A DNA stretch of 64,000 nucleotides from Enoplosus armatus (lineage: Eukaryota; Chordata; Actinopteri; Centrarchiformes; Enoplosidae): the NCBI RefSeq assembly GCF_043641665.1, contig NC_092190.1, positions 21,593,048 to 21,657,047 on the forward strand, given 5' to 3'. Under the pieces are notes generated by a model. That model made no database searches. It saw only the letters and a program-made list of their open reading frames with translations, and had not been told where the DNA came from. Both the position numbers and the translations under genes were made by a program. The first letter of the stretch is position 1. Every line of letters starts with the position of its first letter. This document shows, one piece after another, positions 23,511-34,866 of the stretch.

Positions 23511-24970
23511 TGACCTGAAAAGAATATTTACAGGGAATAAAATGGTGCCGCTGGGTCTGAGGTATGTGTGAGGCGCACATCATCACCACACCTTCTTCTT
23601 TCATACATGCCAGTTTATGTCTGCTGTATGCATTTTCTTTTTCCTTTTGGTTTATGCACCGAACTCACGAGGTTTTCTTTCCAGACTCACAGTTTTATAC
23701 TTTGTTCAGCAACAATACAGGAAGAAATCCACCACAGATACTTCTCAACAATTGTCTTCATACCTCATTCAGTCATGCAGTCACAATATATTTAGCATTT
23801 TGAGAAGGTCAAGGTATGCGACTTGCGTTCATTGTTGACGAGCTTCACTGTTACTGTCATTACTGTTCTCTTGAACTTGCATGTGTAGCCTAGCCAAATG
23901 CATCTGTGTTGGCTTCTTTAAGGGCTGGTGACGGTCGCTTTGGGAAACGTTATTTCATAACTGAAGCAGAAGTGAGCTTTTCTGAGAAAACAAAGTGAAT
24001 GCAAATGGGAGTAGATAGCAGAGACTGATTGTGTATGACAGTGGAGGGACTGTAATTTTCCTGTGAGCGCTCCCATAGGGCCTCACTGTAAATGTATTTT
24101 AAAGCTAACACACAGGGAACACACTGCGTACCTGTCAGATAATCCATTATTTTTCTCAGGCCCATTTACACCAGTTTGTCATCAGATAATATCTGTTGAG
24201 AGATGGGGTTTGAGGGGCAGCGGGAGGGGGTGATGGAGTTGCATCGGTCACCGCCACCCTTCTCCATAATGACAGGTGCACAGTTGACCTTTCTCTGTAC
24301 AATTTGGGATCAGATTGCGCCGTTCCAGCTTGCCGTGTCTTTGCACTATGTGTTTAACCCTGTTAAACAGCTCTATCATGTTCATGGCAATCCAGGTTTT
24401 GCATTACACCAACTGCGGCCGATACACAATGGTATCCTTGACTCAGAGATTAGGAAGTGGTTTTAGCGATTTACCTCAAGCTCATTTTATTCATGCAACA
24501 CAAGGCAGCCTTTTCTGTGCAATGTAGCAAAAAAAGATTGTGGTTCACCATGATTAGGTGACTTGATCTTTATACTGTAGACAAATTGTAAACTTACAAT
24601 AAGGGTTCTGTATTTCTAATTCTAATAGGATATTTCCCCTTTTACAGTCTATGTACTTACAAACACCTAAAATTAGAAGTACTAAAACTATACACTCTAT
24701 CAGTATGAGCTGACTGAAGTTATCCTACAGCCGTGTATTAACAGCTTCCAAAGCCCATCTCTCCAGGACTCTATGGCTGTTTATTCTTAACTGTTTACAA
24801 AAGTGGTGTGCGGCAACAGCCAAGCACTGCCATTTAATTAGATGTCCATTTCATGGCCGTCTGACATGCTGATAAAACTCTCCAAACAAATAGCCAGAGT
24901 GTCTCCAGCAGCCTGACTGTGTAATTGAGGGTTTTTTGAATGCAACCCCACTTGGCAAAGGCACCCGTAA
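23511..24970. other. Unique non-coding sequence
   Basis: Three overlapping short frames at 23564-23838 in different registers, none with a known domain. No repeats recognised. Confidence 0.5.
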
Positions 24971-24986
24971 TCTCTCTCTCTCTCTT

Positions 24987-25033
<47 letters not shown>

Positions 25034-25093
25034 GAGATATATATACACACACAGGGAGATATATATATATATATGACTTAACACACACACACA
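24971..25093. repeat. Compound (CT)n-(AC)n-(TA)n-(AC)n microsatellite
   Basis: A CT run (24971-24985) is followed by about 21 AC units (24989-25030), then two tandem copies of a 22-bp unit that joins an AC run, 'agggagat' and an AT run (second 'aggg' at 25053), a longer AT run (25059-25074) and a further AC run (25081-25092). Long histidine/threonine- and valine/cysteine-rich frames here are translations of the repeat. Confidence 0.95.
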
Positions 25094-26355
25094 TATTCAT
25101 ATATTTTGCTAGAATCCACAGGATGAAATGGAGGAAACAGAGCATCCAGCTGATTCAATTTGTTCAAGCTTCTGTTTTTCTCATCAAAGGTTCTTGCACC
25201 ATGTTTGTGGAAGAAACTCAATCTCCCAATGCAGCCTGACGTGGGGATTGTGTTAGCCAAGGTTTTCTCTCTAAAGTTAAAGTCATGACTTTAATCATTG
25301 TGAGGTCTGACAGAACTCTCAAGGTCTTCCTTCTGCCTTGACCTTAGACAATGGCTGAATACTGTGGTTGTCAAAAGCTGACCTGCCACTGATTTGCTAA
25401 GGAATAACATTACAACTCAATGCATTTCGTGTATTTAGTGCCCTTGACATGTAGAAGTTTCAAGACCAATAGGGTGCCCAGTTTTTAGTAAACTGGTAAA
25501 TTACTGTGTCAGTAATTTCATGGGGGAGCTCTTTTGTACAGTGTTCCTCAAAGGGAACAGCATGAAGCCCTTTTAGGTTTCATACCCAGTGGGCCATACT
25601 GACAAAAAATCATATGAATCTTTGAGAGGCAAATGCCCTGGTTTTACACAACACAACTTGAACAGCACTGTGACTGCTGGAGAGACCCCCCGCTGAGCTC
25701 TGGTGAATGGCAGCTGATGACAGTTGGCAGTGATCCTCCACAGATGCTACTAACATTTCCTGAAGATCCACGCATTTGCATTTAGAAAGCAAAAAATAGA
25801 TATTTTTAAGATAATAATGACATTTTGTTTTTCATTATTAAATGACCGACACACGCAATGCACACACACTCTTGTTTCACTTATTTTGCCTGATCATACC
25901 CTGTCTGAGGACTGCGTGGGGGCGTGTACAGACTGTCATTGATTTACATTTGTCTGACCATCTTATTAGTTTTGTTGCACCTGGGACAGGTAACAGGTTT
26001 ATCATTCTTATTGGTTCACATAGTTTGGTGAACTCATTTAATTTAGCCAGAATGAGTGAAAACACCGGTGTGGTGTTGCTTCTTATTTCATGGGATAAAT
26101 CATCATCATAAGGGGAAAAAACAATGGTAATCTGCGGAGGTTTTGACCACAAAGTAGCATTATAGCAATGTTTTGTTAGTATCTCATGTATGCACACAAG
26201 AGCATACTTGGACACTCTAGTCCGCTGATCAACAACAAGAAATGTAGCAATGAGGCAACAAAGGCAAGAAAGAAGTTTGCAAACATGAATATAAATGTAA
26301 AGGTCTCAAATTCGTCCAAAAATCAGCTCTGAAAATAACGAAGGAAATGAATTTC
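25094..26355. other. Unique non-coding sequence
   Basis: Opposed frames (89 codons plus and 112 codons minus, both within 25842-26215) have no recognised domain. No repeat seen. Confidence 0.5.
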
Positions 26356-26373
26356 TTTTTTTTTTTTTTTTTT
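26356..26373. repeat. Poly-T (18) tract
   Basis: Eighteen T bases followed by AAACG. It may be the tail of a minus-strand retroposon, but no element body is recognised. Confidence 0.9.
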
Positions 26374-27499
26374 AAACGTAAGTTGTGGAATTTTATTTTT
26401 TAATTGGCAGAAATGGGAAATTGTGGAGAGTGACAAAAGTTGAAATCACAATGGGCAGCATTTAAAATTGTGCTAAAAGACGAACATGAGAAAGGAACAC
26501 GGGGAGGTGAGAGTGCTGAAGCTTTGGACACAAATATAATCTATCCTATCGCTAACTCCCCATTGAGATTGAGATTTTGGGTCTTTTATTCTTCACTGTG
26601 TACTTATTTTTTGGTCTGTGATTCTTCACCATGTACTTTTCCACGTTCAAATTTCTGAAAACCATTCAGCACCCGAAGAACTCAAAACAAATGAGACACC
26701 TAAAACCCTTAATAACATGAAATATAATACAGTAATATATAAAACTAAAATGGCTTCAGTGAAAAACACGGATGATGTTCACCCAGACATGTAAACAATG
26801 ACATGTGATATCTTTTCAAAACACGTACCTGAGGAGTTCTTTGTGTAACTTTTTTACAGATTTGTTTCTGTAGGCTGACATCCTAGGAAGCAGAAAAGAG
26901 CGAACTAGAAAGCACAGAATCAGAGGGACAAAGAAAGAAGGATGGTAATAGCTACAGTAGACAGAGTAAAAAATAGTAAGATCGAAAGAAAGAGGGGCTG
27001 CAGCCCTGAATCAGAGGTATCGTATTCAGCCTAGTCCTGACAGAGACTCCTCTCCAGGTTGAATAGGCCCATTGTTTGGACAAGGCCTCCATGACACAGG
27101 CCATTTCATTACAGAATGAGCCCAGGCACAGGGAGTAGATGGTGGTTGCAATGTAACCCCCCGCTTCCCCCCTCCTCTCTGCTGTCAAAGAGCTCCATTC
27201 TCTCCTCCTCGGGGCTACCTGCATGAGTAGGAAGACAGCCATAGGGGCGACGCACTCTCAAAAACAAACAGGCACCCTCCATCACAGCAACAGACAGAGA
27301 GAATCTGTCTTTCAGTGTAAAGACATATGTAACTTAAGAGTCTCTGATGTAATAGGCCACGTCTCTCCTGTGACTTAGGAACCTTCAGCAGTTGGTTAAA
27401 ACATGTCACAAAGTCACCGTTTCTCTCTCTTTGTCTTTCTTTTTTTACTCTCTCACACATATAAGTGCTCTTTGTAACATTTAAACCTTTGGATCTTCA
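26374..27499. other. Unique non-coding sequence
   Basis: Short frames only, for example 96 codons on the minus strand at 26952-27242, without domain features. Confidence 0.5.
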
Positions 27500-27690
27500 T
27501 TAAAGGGAAGGTTCTGATATTTCAGTTCAGTCTATCTTAATATAATACTCACATGCTATACAGCATGTATGTTGAAAGAGTTATCGGTCACTGTAATCTA
27601 GGGCTGCCTGCTAAACGCAGATGATTTGAATCATCAGTTGAGAGGTCGCCAAGTTGACGCATCACTGCACCTTTTTTTAGCATTAGAGTA
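27500..27690. repeat. Possible degraded fish repeat
   Basis: The phrases 'taaagggaaggttctgatat' and 'ttcagttcagtctatctta' followed by 'agagttatcggtcactgtaa' and 'ctgcctgctaaacgcagatg' have the look of a fish interspersed repeat I have seen elsewhere. I cannot name the family. Confidence 0.35.
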
Positions 27691-28008
27691 CACACAGCAA
27701 CGGAGGATGACAGCATGGCAGGCTGTAAACTTCTTCAACCAGAGTAACTACAAAACTAACTGTGACAGAAACAGGGAGACGCTGAGCAACCCGAGTCCAA
27801 CAGGTAGAAAATGAGACTCATGCAGATTTTGGGTTAGCTAGCATTTAAAATGGCAAAATCAATCAATTTAATTGCCATGGTCAGGTGATTTGCTCCAGCA
27901 AGTACAACTTTGGTGAACTGTGGCACACAAATGAATTAAATGAAAAGTGCTGAACGGAGAACTGGGGAGTCCAAAATGTAAGCTATTGTAGCTGTGATGT
28001 AGTGTTGT

Positions 28009-28215
28009 TAGATTCACAAACGAATCGTTCTTTTTGAACGACTCTTAAAGAGGAACGAGTTAATTCGAGTGAATCAAAAATCCTGCTTCTGTATGGTGCA
28101 TGCACGGCTGTGCATAAGAGCCATGGTTAACTTCCAACTCCGAGAGTCTCTCTGAGTTAACTTGCTCGTTCTGCACACACCCCTTGAGCCGAAGAACAAG
28201 CGAGAGCCGCGAAAG
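28009..28215. repeat. 'cgaatcgttctttttgaacg' repeat
   Basis: The 20-mer 'cgaatcgttctttttgaacg' with 'aggaacgagttaattcgag' just after it is the core of a common teleost repeat. Further along, 'aagagccatggttaactt' and 'cccttgagccgaagaaca' fit the same type. The core is itself partly palindromic (GAATCGTTC...GAACGA). No coding capacity. Confidence 0.55.
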
Positions 28216-28407
28216 AAAGAAAGCACCATCGAGGACGCAGAGATGAACTTAGCTGCACCACTGTCTCAAATCTGCAGTCCTCGTTCTGTACAAAAATGCA
28301 TTCTAAAGTCCAGCCAAAGCTAATATGAGTGAGTCAAATCAAGTGGACATCTTCCAAAGTTATGGTCATTTTAGTACAAAGTTCCCCTTTTGTGTTTCCA
28401 AGGACAG
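28216..28407. other. Unique non-coding sequence
   Basis: Short stretch between a dispersed repeat and the tRNA-like head. Nothing else recognised. Confidence 0.5.
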
Positions 28408-28480
28408 TGTCGCCTTGCTGAGCCGAGGCAGAGGGATACATCTCGGTAGTCGCCAGGTTCAATTCCGGGACCCATCACTG
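28408..28480 (+). repeat. tRNA-like SINE head (relic)
   Basis: A B-box match GGTTCAATTCC (28456-28466; consensus GGTTCRANTCC) lies 41 bp after an A-box-like TTGCTGAGCCGA (28415-28426; 10 of 12 to TRGCNNAGYNGG). That is close to the spacing in a tRNA gene. The T arm still pairs 4 of 5 (CCAGG against CCGGG around TTCAATT). I see no paired acceptor stem, so it is a degenerate tRNA-derived SINE head or tRNA pseudogene, not a working tRNA. The following 200 bp, including 'cagcctgctgaagcctcaca' (28549) and 'gcgcaggccagcatggacag' (28629), may be the SINE body. Confidence 0.4.
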
Positions 28481-30320
28481 GCAATAAACCTCCACACGAC
28501 AGCCAGGACACAGAAGGACACAGATACACATTTGATTAGACTAACTCAGCCTGCTGAAGCCTCACATTGGCTTTGGCAGAACTTTCGAATGTGTTTTTGT
28601 ACAAAATCAAATCCATTATTTCTTACAGCGCAGGCCAGCATGGACAGGAGGACCAAGACGGACTAAAATTCAAAACCTGTCCTTTGAGGCCTATTGCCTC
28701 AGTCTTAAGGTTTTATACAACCTTTCAGCCTAAACTTAGGAACACCAGAGAAAACCTTTGCATGCACTCTCAGCTGATTACGCCTACTTCCTACTATAAT
28801 AAGCAGTTTTGGGTTATTAATGATAAACACTGAATGTTTCTGTTCCTTGGCTGTTTTCTCATTAAGTATTACTGCTGCTCTGGAGGTTCTCAGTTGCAGC
28901 AGTGTGGTCATTGACACAGGGGTCCGTGAACTCTGTTTCCTTGGTGTTAAGTTGCGGTTATGAGGATCCAGCCTCCAGCTCTCACCAGCACTTACAGTGT
29001 TATCTCCCAGTTGTGAAGATGCAGCTGTAGTCAAAGCTTGTCCTTCTGTCTTCCCCTCTTCTAACTTTCTCCCTGCTCTTCCCCTACCTTCCCTATGCGG
29101 TCTCTCCGACCTCCCGGTGAACTCGTGTGGCTACTCAGAGCTGTGCCTGTGTTATTGGAAACACCCCTCCAATACTTCTATTAGCCGCGATGTAAAGATG
29201 ATAGGTTGTGCTGTGTTTGGATATCCATTTCCAAACACAGGTCACGATTGGCGAGAGCAGCCCGAGATGATGGGTTTGCTGTGTGATACTGCCAAAAACA
29301 AAACAAAAAAAGTAGGAGGAGGGAATAGAGGAAGAGGGACAAACAAGGAAAAAATGGAAAGAAAGAAACAGAGTGAGCAAAAAAAGTGACGATGCCTCGC
29401 ACAATATGTGAAACTGTAAAGCGACCAAAGAGGGGGCGTTTGTTTGGGAAAACACAAAAGCTGACTGTGATAAGTGTCAAGTAAGCGGAAACTGGAAAGA
29501 AAATTAGCATGGATTAAAAGTGAGGGCCACTAGAGGCCCCAATCAGTCAGTATCAGAGAGGAAGAGGAAGAGGAGACTGTGTACTGTAGATTCTTCACCT
29601 GAGAAGCAGGAAGCATGTGGCGTGAACATGCTAACAGGTATTTTACAAGTCAAAACCACAAGGTGCTGCCACATGAAGTGTGACAGTGGTTCTCTAAAAT
29701 TTGGAACCACAGTTTGCATCATTTGGGAGCTTTGGGGACGTAATCAGGGTGTATAATGCTGCCCTGGAGTCAGTTACTTAGCTGTGGGTTACAACTTGAG
29801 CCTTTATTTATATACATTTTGGCAGAATGGCACCACTAAAGGTATGCCGAATTAGCTATTAGCAGTACAGACAAGTATCACTGGATTACTTTGATACTTA
29901 AGAACTTAAAAATGTAATGATTTTAAGGCAGGTCTTGGAGTTACAAGGAGTGTCTTTTTTTCTGTTTCTTAATCAGATGTTTGGACTGTTGCAGCCCCAA
30001 CAGCGGTCCAAACTGCAATAACTAACTAATGTGTTTTTAGGACACCGGCATGCACCTGTCTCTTTCACCTCACGCAGTATCTTTGCCTCACATCTCCCTC
30101 CGGCCCTCCAGGGAAGTGTACATCATAGTTTGAAATCCTCCGCCCTGGACTTTTTACACTCTATTATATAAATAGTGATTCTTTATCTAGTTATTGCTAT
30201 AAAAGTGCTGCAACTTAGTACAAATTAGTGGTACATGAACATTATTTCTAGGAGACAGGATGCAATAAGAGACAGGAACATCACATTTTCACTGATGAAC
30301 TAGTTTGATTAACTTTTTTT
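28481..30320. other. Unique or unassigned non-coding sequence
   Basis: The first about 200 bp may be the body of the SINE-like element starting at 28408. The rest holds only opposed short frames (130 codons plus at 28997-29389, 106-109 codons minus over the same DNA) biased by a purine/pyrimidine-rich patch. No gene supported. Confidence 0.5.
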
Positions 30321-30343
30321 ATTATTATTATTATTATTATTGC
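30321..30343. repeat. (ATT)7 microsatellite
   Basis: About seven ATT units following a T-rich run. Confidence 0.9.
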
Positions 30344-32037
30344 ATTATTATCAATCACTTATGTTTAGTGCATTCCCACTTCACCACTTCAACATGCCTC
30401 TACCTCTACGTTAGTTAGTTTCCTACATTCCTCAGATTTACTGAAACAACATCATGAACCATTCAGCCGTCGGTTTGCACATGAGGAGAACTTAAACTTC
30501 TCAAATACTGAAAGCAGAGGTCGTATGTTTGTGTTTCTTTTCGAGCAGGCAACAGTTAATTCATCAGTGTGGTTTTACTTCTGTTATTGTAGAACAAGCA
30601 AATATCCACTCACTACCACATCTCCAAAATCAAGCTAACCTCGCTCTGCTTGCAACGTGCAGGCGGAGACAGCAGCAGTAACAGTGCGAGTTGTCCCTGC
30701 CAGCAGAGGAATGAGAATGATGTGTTATGGAGTACAATGTGTACTGTCAGTGACGAAATCAGAACGTCTTTCTGTCCAACAGAGGCTTTATCCCAGTATG
30801 GGTGTCACATGTCAGTACGAAACAGTGAGAACAGAACTAAGCTGCGGGTAGCTGAAATATAGACACAAAACATTTTGTTCCTTTTGGTTTGAATATTTGT
30901 CCTGTTACACTCTCAAGTGTTTAAGTGTGATTTTCCCTTCATGAATTGAGGGTCTGGGGCCTAGTGGGTGTCATTTGTGGCGCTGATATGAAACATTTTG
31001 GAAAGCCAAAATGTACGTAATTTGGTGAGTACTTACATGTGTTTAAGTGACAGCGTGACAGAAACTATTCACATTTGGCTTTGAGAGCTACAAGTCAAGC
31101 TTCAGCAGTGTCATTATCACACTTCCTTTGAGTTATGCAGAAAAGGCCACAAGTAAAAAAAGCAAGGAAAGTTTCAAGACAAGTTTAAGACAGTGGAGGG
31201 GAAACACACAATGCATCTCTCAATAGGTTTGGAATGTCAAAAGGGTCTTGGTCACGTATCAGTGAGATAAGGACCACCCACAGCATCAGATGGGGGAGAA
31301 ATAGCTCATACCACCATGTGGAAGAGGCAGCCAGCCCATCACGCCCTGAAACATATGAGCTGCATTGTTTGATCAAGGGACCGTAGCCAATCAGGATGAA
31401 TGATGCAGAACTGGATGTAGAGTGAAAACAGTACACACCTCGTGTTAGGGACTAGAATCGCGTTCATTCGCCAAAGACATTATACATGTAAAGGCTTTTC
31501 TAATGTTTATCAGACTTCATATGTGCTTATTAGACAGGCCCTCGTCTGTAGTGCCAAAAGGGGACCCCGGTACAATTTAAAATAAAGGGGTATATTCTTA
31601 CCATTTGAACCATATCTGGTGAGTTCTGAAGAAAGAAATATGATTTCTGTCACTGGAATGTAAGATTGGTGGGCTGAGGCTGCAGGGATGACGTGATGTA
31701 CTTTATGCATGGGTCATTTACTTTGATTCCCCCCTGACTCACCGGAGTCTACAATATGAGTAAGCTCATTTTGGGGACCAGAGGGATACATCACAGTTCA
31801 AGCAGTGAGGCATTATGCATGATGCGTCATGTTGCATGTCATTGAATTTCTTTTAGAAAACCCTTCCCAGACACTTTGCCAGGATTTGCCTGAGGACTGT
31901 CAGATTTCAGGGTATTTTCCTCCTCTCCACCTGAGAAGGCCTGTATATCACGTCTGAAAGCCAAATAATTGAAACCAAAAGCATTTTATTAGGTTACCAT
32001 TTCAGGGTTCATTAGATTGATTCCTTTTTAATGAAAG
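30344..32037. other. Unique non-coding sequence
   Basis: Only short frames (70-83 codons) without known features. No repeat recognised. Confidence 0.5.
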
Positions 32038-32104
32038 AAACCTGTACAGGGAAAGTGAATTACCATAAAGTGCCTGTGAGGAAGGCACTTTATGCTCCAG
32101 GTTT
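32038..32104. other. Strong inverted repeat / hairpin
   Basis: Perfect 12-bp arms CATAAAGTGCCT (32064-32075) and AGGCACTTTATG (32083-32094) surround a 7-base loop. A second, outer 7-bp pair AAACCTG (32038-32044) and CAGGTTT (32098-32104) brackets it with an asymmetric internal loop. On a transcript of either strand this would fold into a stable stem. The stem is too short and too asymmetric for a typical microRNA precursor. It could be a structured conserved element or a palindromic transposon remnant. Confidence 0.6.
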
Positions 32105-34630
32105 GCCTGAGCATGTGTTTTAGCAGTCAAATACTTGATATTCAGATGGTAGCATAAACACACCTCAAGGCAGCCCACATCATAACCTACAGGCTACTGC
32201 CACTGAAGTATACATGTTTGTACAATTTCATAAATATGTTTTGGAACTAATGGGCACCAGGGAGATTTCCTAATACCACATAATTCAGGGTAAGAACAAC
32301 TTTTCAGCATATTTCTCATAACTTCCCTTCACCCCTCTAGAGTTCACTGTTTTATTAGAATCGTAAAATATCATGGGCTATTTAGGGTAAGACTCCAAAA
32401 ACCCTAACAAACAAGTCATGAGAATACACAAATAAGAATGAATAATGGCGGAAGAGTTCAAGTGTCTCCAACACTGACTTGCAGAGGAGAGTGGAGGCAG
32501 TCCAACTTTTCTTGTTTCATAATGAGTGATTTTCTTCCCACGTCCTGGTCTTTTACATCTGTGAGACTTCACATGCATGTCATGGAGCGCAGATTAGGAT
32601 ACGAGTATTACAAGAAAGGCTGAAAGTCTGAAAATTAGCAGAAGCCTATGTCCCAATAAAATGTGAGGTAAAGACGTTTCCAGCTCGCGGCTGTGATGGA
32701 ACATCACTCAACAAATCAGCGCTGCAGTGCACACACCGTGAACTGATTACGAACGATTCACCTGCTGCTAGTTAAAACAGAGAATGCGGCAGAGACCAGG
32801 ATTCTTTCAAAGTTGTCTCACTCTGTTTTGACTCCTGGTTGCCAGGGTGGGGCTCCATCTTATCGTTAGAGATTCCTGCAACGACGGTCATTCCCTGAAG
32901 CTGTCCCAACATCAGTCCTGAATATTCCTCATGGAAACCTGTCGCTTAGCTAATCAGGTGGCTTAGGCAGTGTTTGATAGGATTTGCCTAGGGCTGAGAT
33001 GAGGGCAAGGACTAAATTATGGCACTAAATCTCTCAAGTGCAAGTCCCTGCAGAGAGCCTGGCTGTAAGACTGGGGGAGCGTTTTCGGAGCCTCTCCAGG
33101 AAATTCCGCATGCACAATTTGTCTTTGTAACAGGAGAGCTGGCAAGGCCCTCGGCTTAAGGATGTCATGACCGGACCAACTTAGCACGCAGCAGAAGTGC
33201 TTATTGCGCATTGTATACTCATTCCTGACACAGGGGAGCCTGGCGTGGCTCACATCCCGGTGATCAGACTCAAGCTTTTTCTCACCACAACAGTTTGTAA
33301 GAGACCTGGTGAATTTCCACGAACCTCAGCATGAACTCTACCACTTAACCATGAGAGACTCCTCATTTTGGGAGAGGCCAGAGTCTGATGAACACTAGGG
33401 AAGAAAGAAAGAGGAAAAAAGAACGACAGGAAAATGGAAAACAGGGCTGGCACTTCCAGCAGGTTTATTTGAGGCCGTGACAGTGAGCCCTTGGAAAAGG
33501 GATGGCGTCTAAAGCCGGGTCCACAGATGGGCGGAGGGTACACAAAAGGGGTCGTGACAAGTAGACATGGCATGTCAAAGCCCCCTCTCTTCTTCTCTGG
33601 AGTCTAGGAGATAAAGGAAGGAAAAATCGGATTATTTTACTCCCCGGATCCCTGAACTCAGTGGGGCAGAGTGAAGACAGTGCCTGGGAACAATTTGTCC
33701 AGCCATTATCTCAATCCATTAAGGATGAGAACTGCAGGCCACGCTCCGGGTCCGATGTTACATCGTGGAGATGAAAAGAGGATTTCTGAAGTGCTTTATT
33801 TCTAGATTATCATCTCTTTTGTTCTCTTTCTGTATTTTACTTGCTGATAGAACATCTTAACTTTACAGAAAAACACTTGTTATTCACCTTATGACCAGCT
33901 TTTATCCAAGCTCCACATGCCTCTACCGTTGCATGTCTGTTTGTGGTGTAAGTACGCATGCATACAAACACTTTTAGTATCAGTTTCACACAATAAAAAC
34001 ATGAAGCCACAATAAACTCAAAGGTTTTACTTTTCTTGTGATTTCCTGATATCAGTAAATATAACTACCATACTGTAAAGACAGCATTGTTTTCCAGAAA
34101 GAACATCATGTGGACATTGTGATACGAAAGTTTTGAATTATATTGCAGCTTTGATAAAAAGTTGTTATAAAAGGTTTTGTGTTTCAAACGTATACCGTAC
34201 TCGGACACATTTTTCCCTAAAAGTCTTTTGATTTAAAATCATTTTCATCCTCTGTTTTGTTTTGCTAGAGCTCACTTCCCAGAGGCATACTTTAAAGGCC
34301 ACAGAAATCCGCAGCAGTGCAGCTGTGAAGGTCATGCAGAGTAGCTGTTAAACTGGGGTTTGGTGTTCCACCAAGTCAAAGTGATGGTCGTACATATTGG
34401 AAACACAAAAAAACCCTGAATGTGGTTCCTTACTTTGTTGTTTGACACTTTCTGACTTGGCTCTTACTGAGAATCAAGCTGAGCTGAGCCTTCAGGACTT
34501 CAGCGTGGCTTTGTATCATCTCAACAGTTTGCTGGTCAATATGGCCGTGACTGAAGAGGAAACTCACAGGCGGTGGTGTTGGGTTTCATCAAAGGACAAA
34601 ACCAGAACATGAAAGCAGACGCTGTCTTGT
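32105..34630. other. Unique non-coding sequence with regulatory appearance
   Basis: The part at about 32690-33790 is high-complexity, lacks recognisable repeats and has few simple runs, unlike its flanks. That is the appearance of conserved non-coding DNA, but conservation cannot be judged from one sequence. Frames of 78 and 107 codons on the minus strand (33017-33573) carry no domain. Confidence 0.35.
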
Positions 34631-34713
34631 TACCTCTGCCAAGAAGGTTATATTTTGGGCTCCGTTTGTCTGCTTGTTTGTTTATTAATCATCAGGATAT
34701 CTCATCAAGACAA
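34631..34713 (+). repeat. 'acctctgccaagaaggttat' repeat fragment
   Basis: The phrase 'tacctctgccaagaaggtta' followed by 'gtttgtctgcttgtttgttt' and 'atcaggatatctcatcaaga' matches the common fish repeat that starts ACCTCCGCCAAGGAGGTTATGTTTT and continues with TTTGTTTGT. It is truncated after about 80 bp, where another repeat begins. Confidence 0.65.
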
Positions 34714-34866
34714 GGAGTCTACAGCCGTGCTCGCTCTGTGTGGCTTTGAGCAAATGCTCCAGTCAGCATGCTTACATGCTCACAATGGCAATGCTAACAT
34801 ACTGATGTTTAGCACGTATGTTCACAGTGGGCACAATTTCCGTTTAGCGTGTAACAGGCAAACATC
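34714..34866 (+). repeat. 'gctaacatgctgatgtttagc' repeat
   Basis: The phrases 'ggagtctacagccgtgctcg', 'cagcatgcttacatgctcac', 'aatggcaatgctaacatact' and 'gatgtttagcacgtatgttc' match one of the best-known percomorph repeats, whose consensus repeats ATGCTAACATGCT. Divergence is modest, with deletions. It directly abuts the preceding repeat. The 79-codon frame across both is not a gene. Confidence 0.75.

Noticed and set aside
28997..29389. 130-codon open frame
   Set aside because: Driven by purine/pyrimidine-biased sequence that opens frames on both strands.
32064..32094. MicroRNA precursor
   Set aside because: The continuous stem is only 12 bp with a 7-base loop and the outer pairing is strongly asymmetric. 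No known microRNA seed context is recognised.
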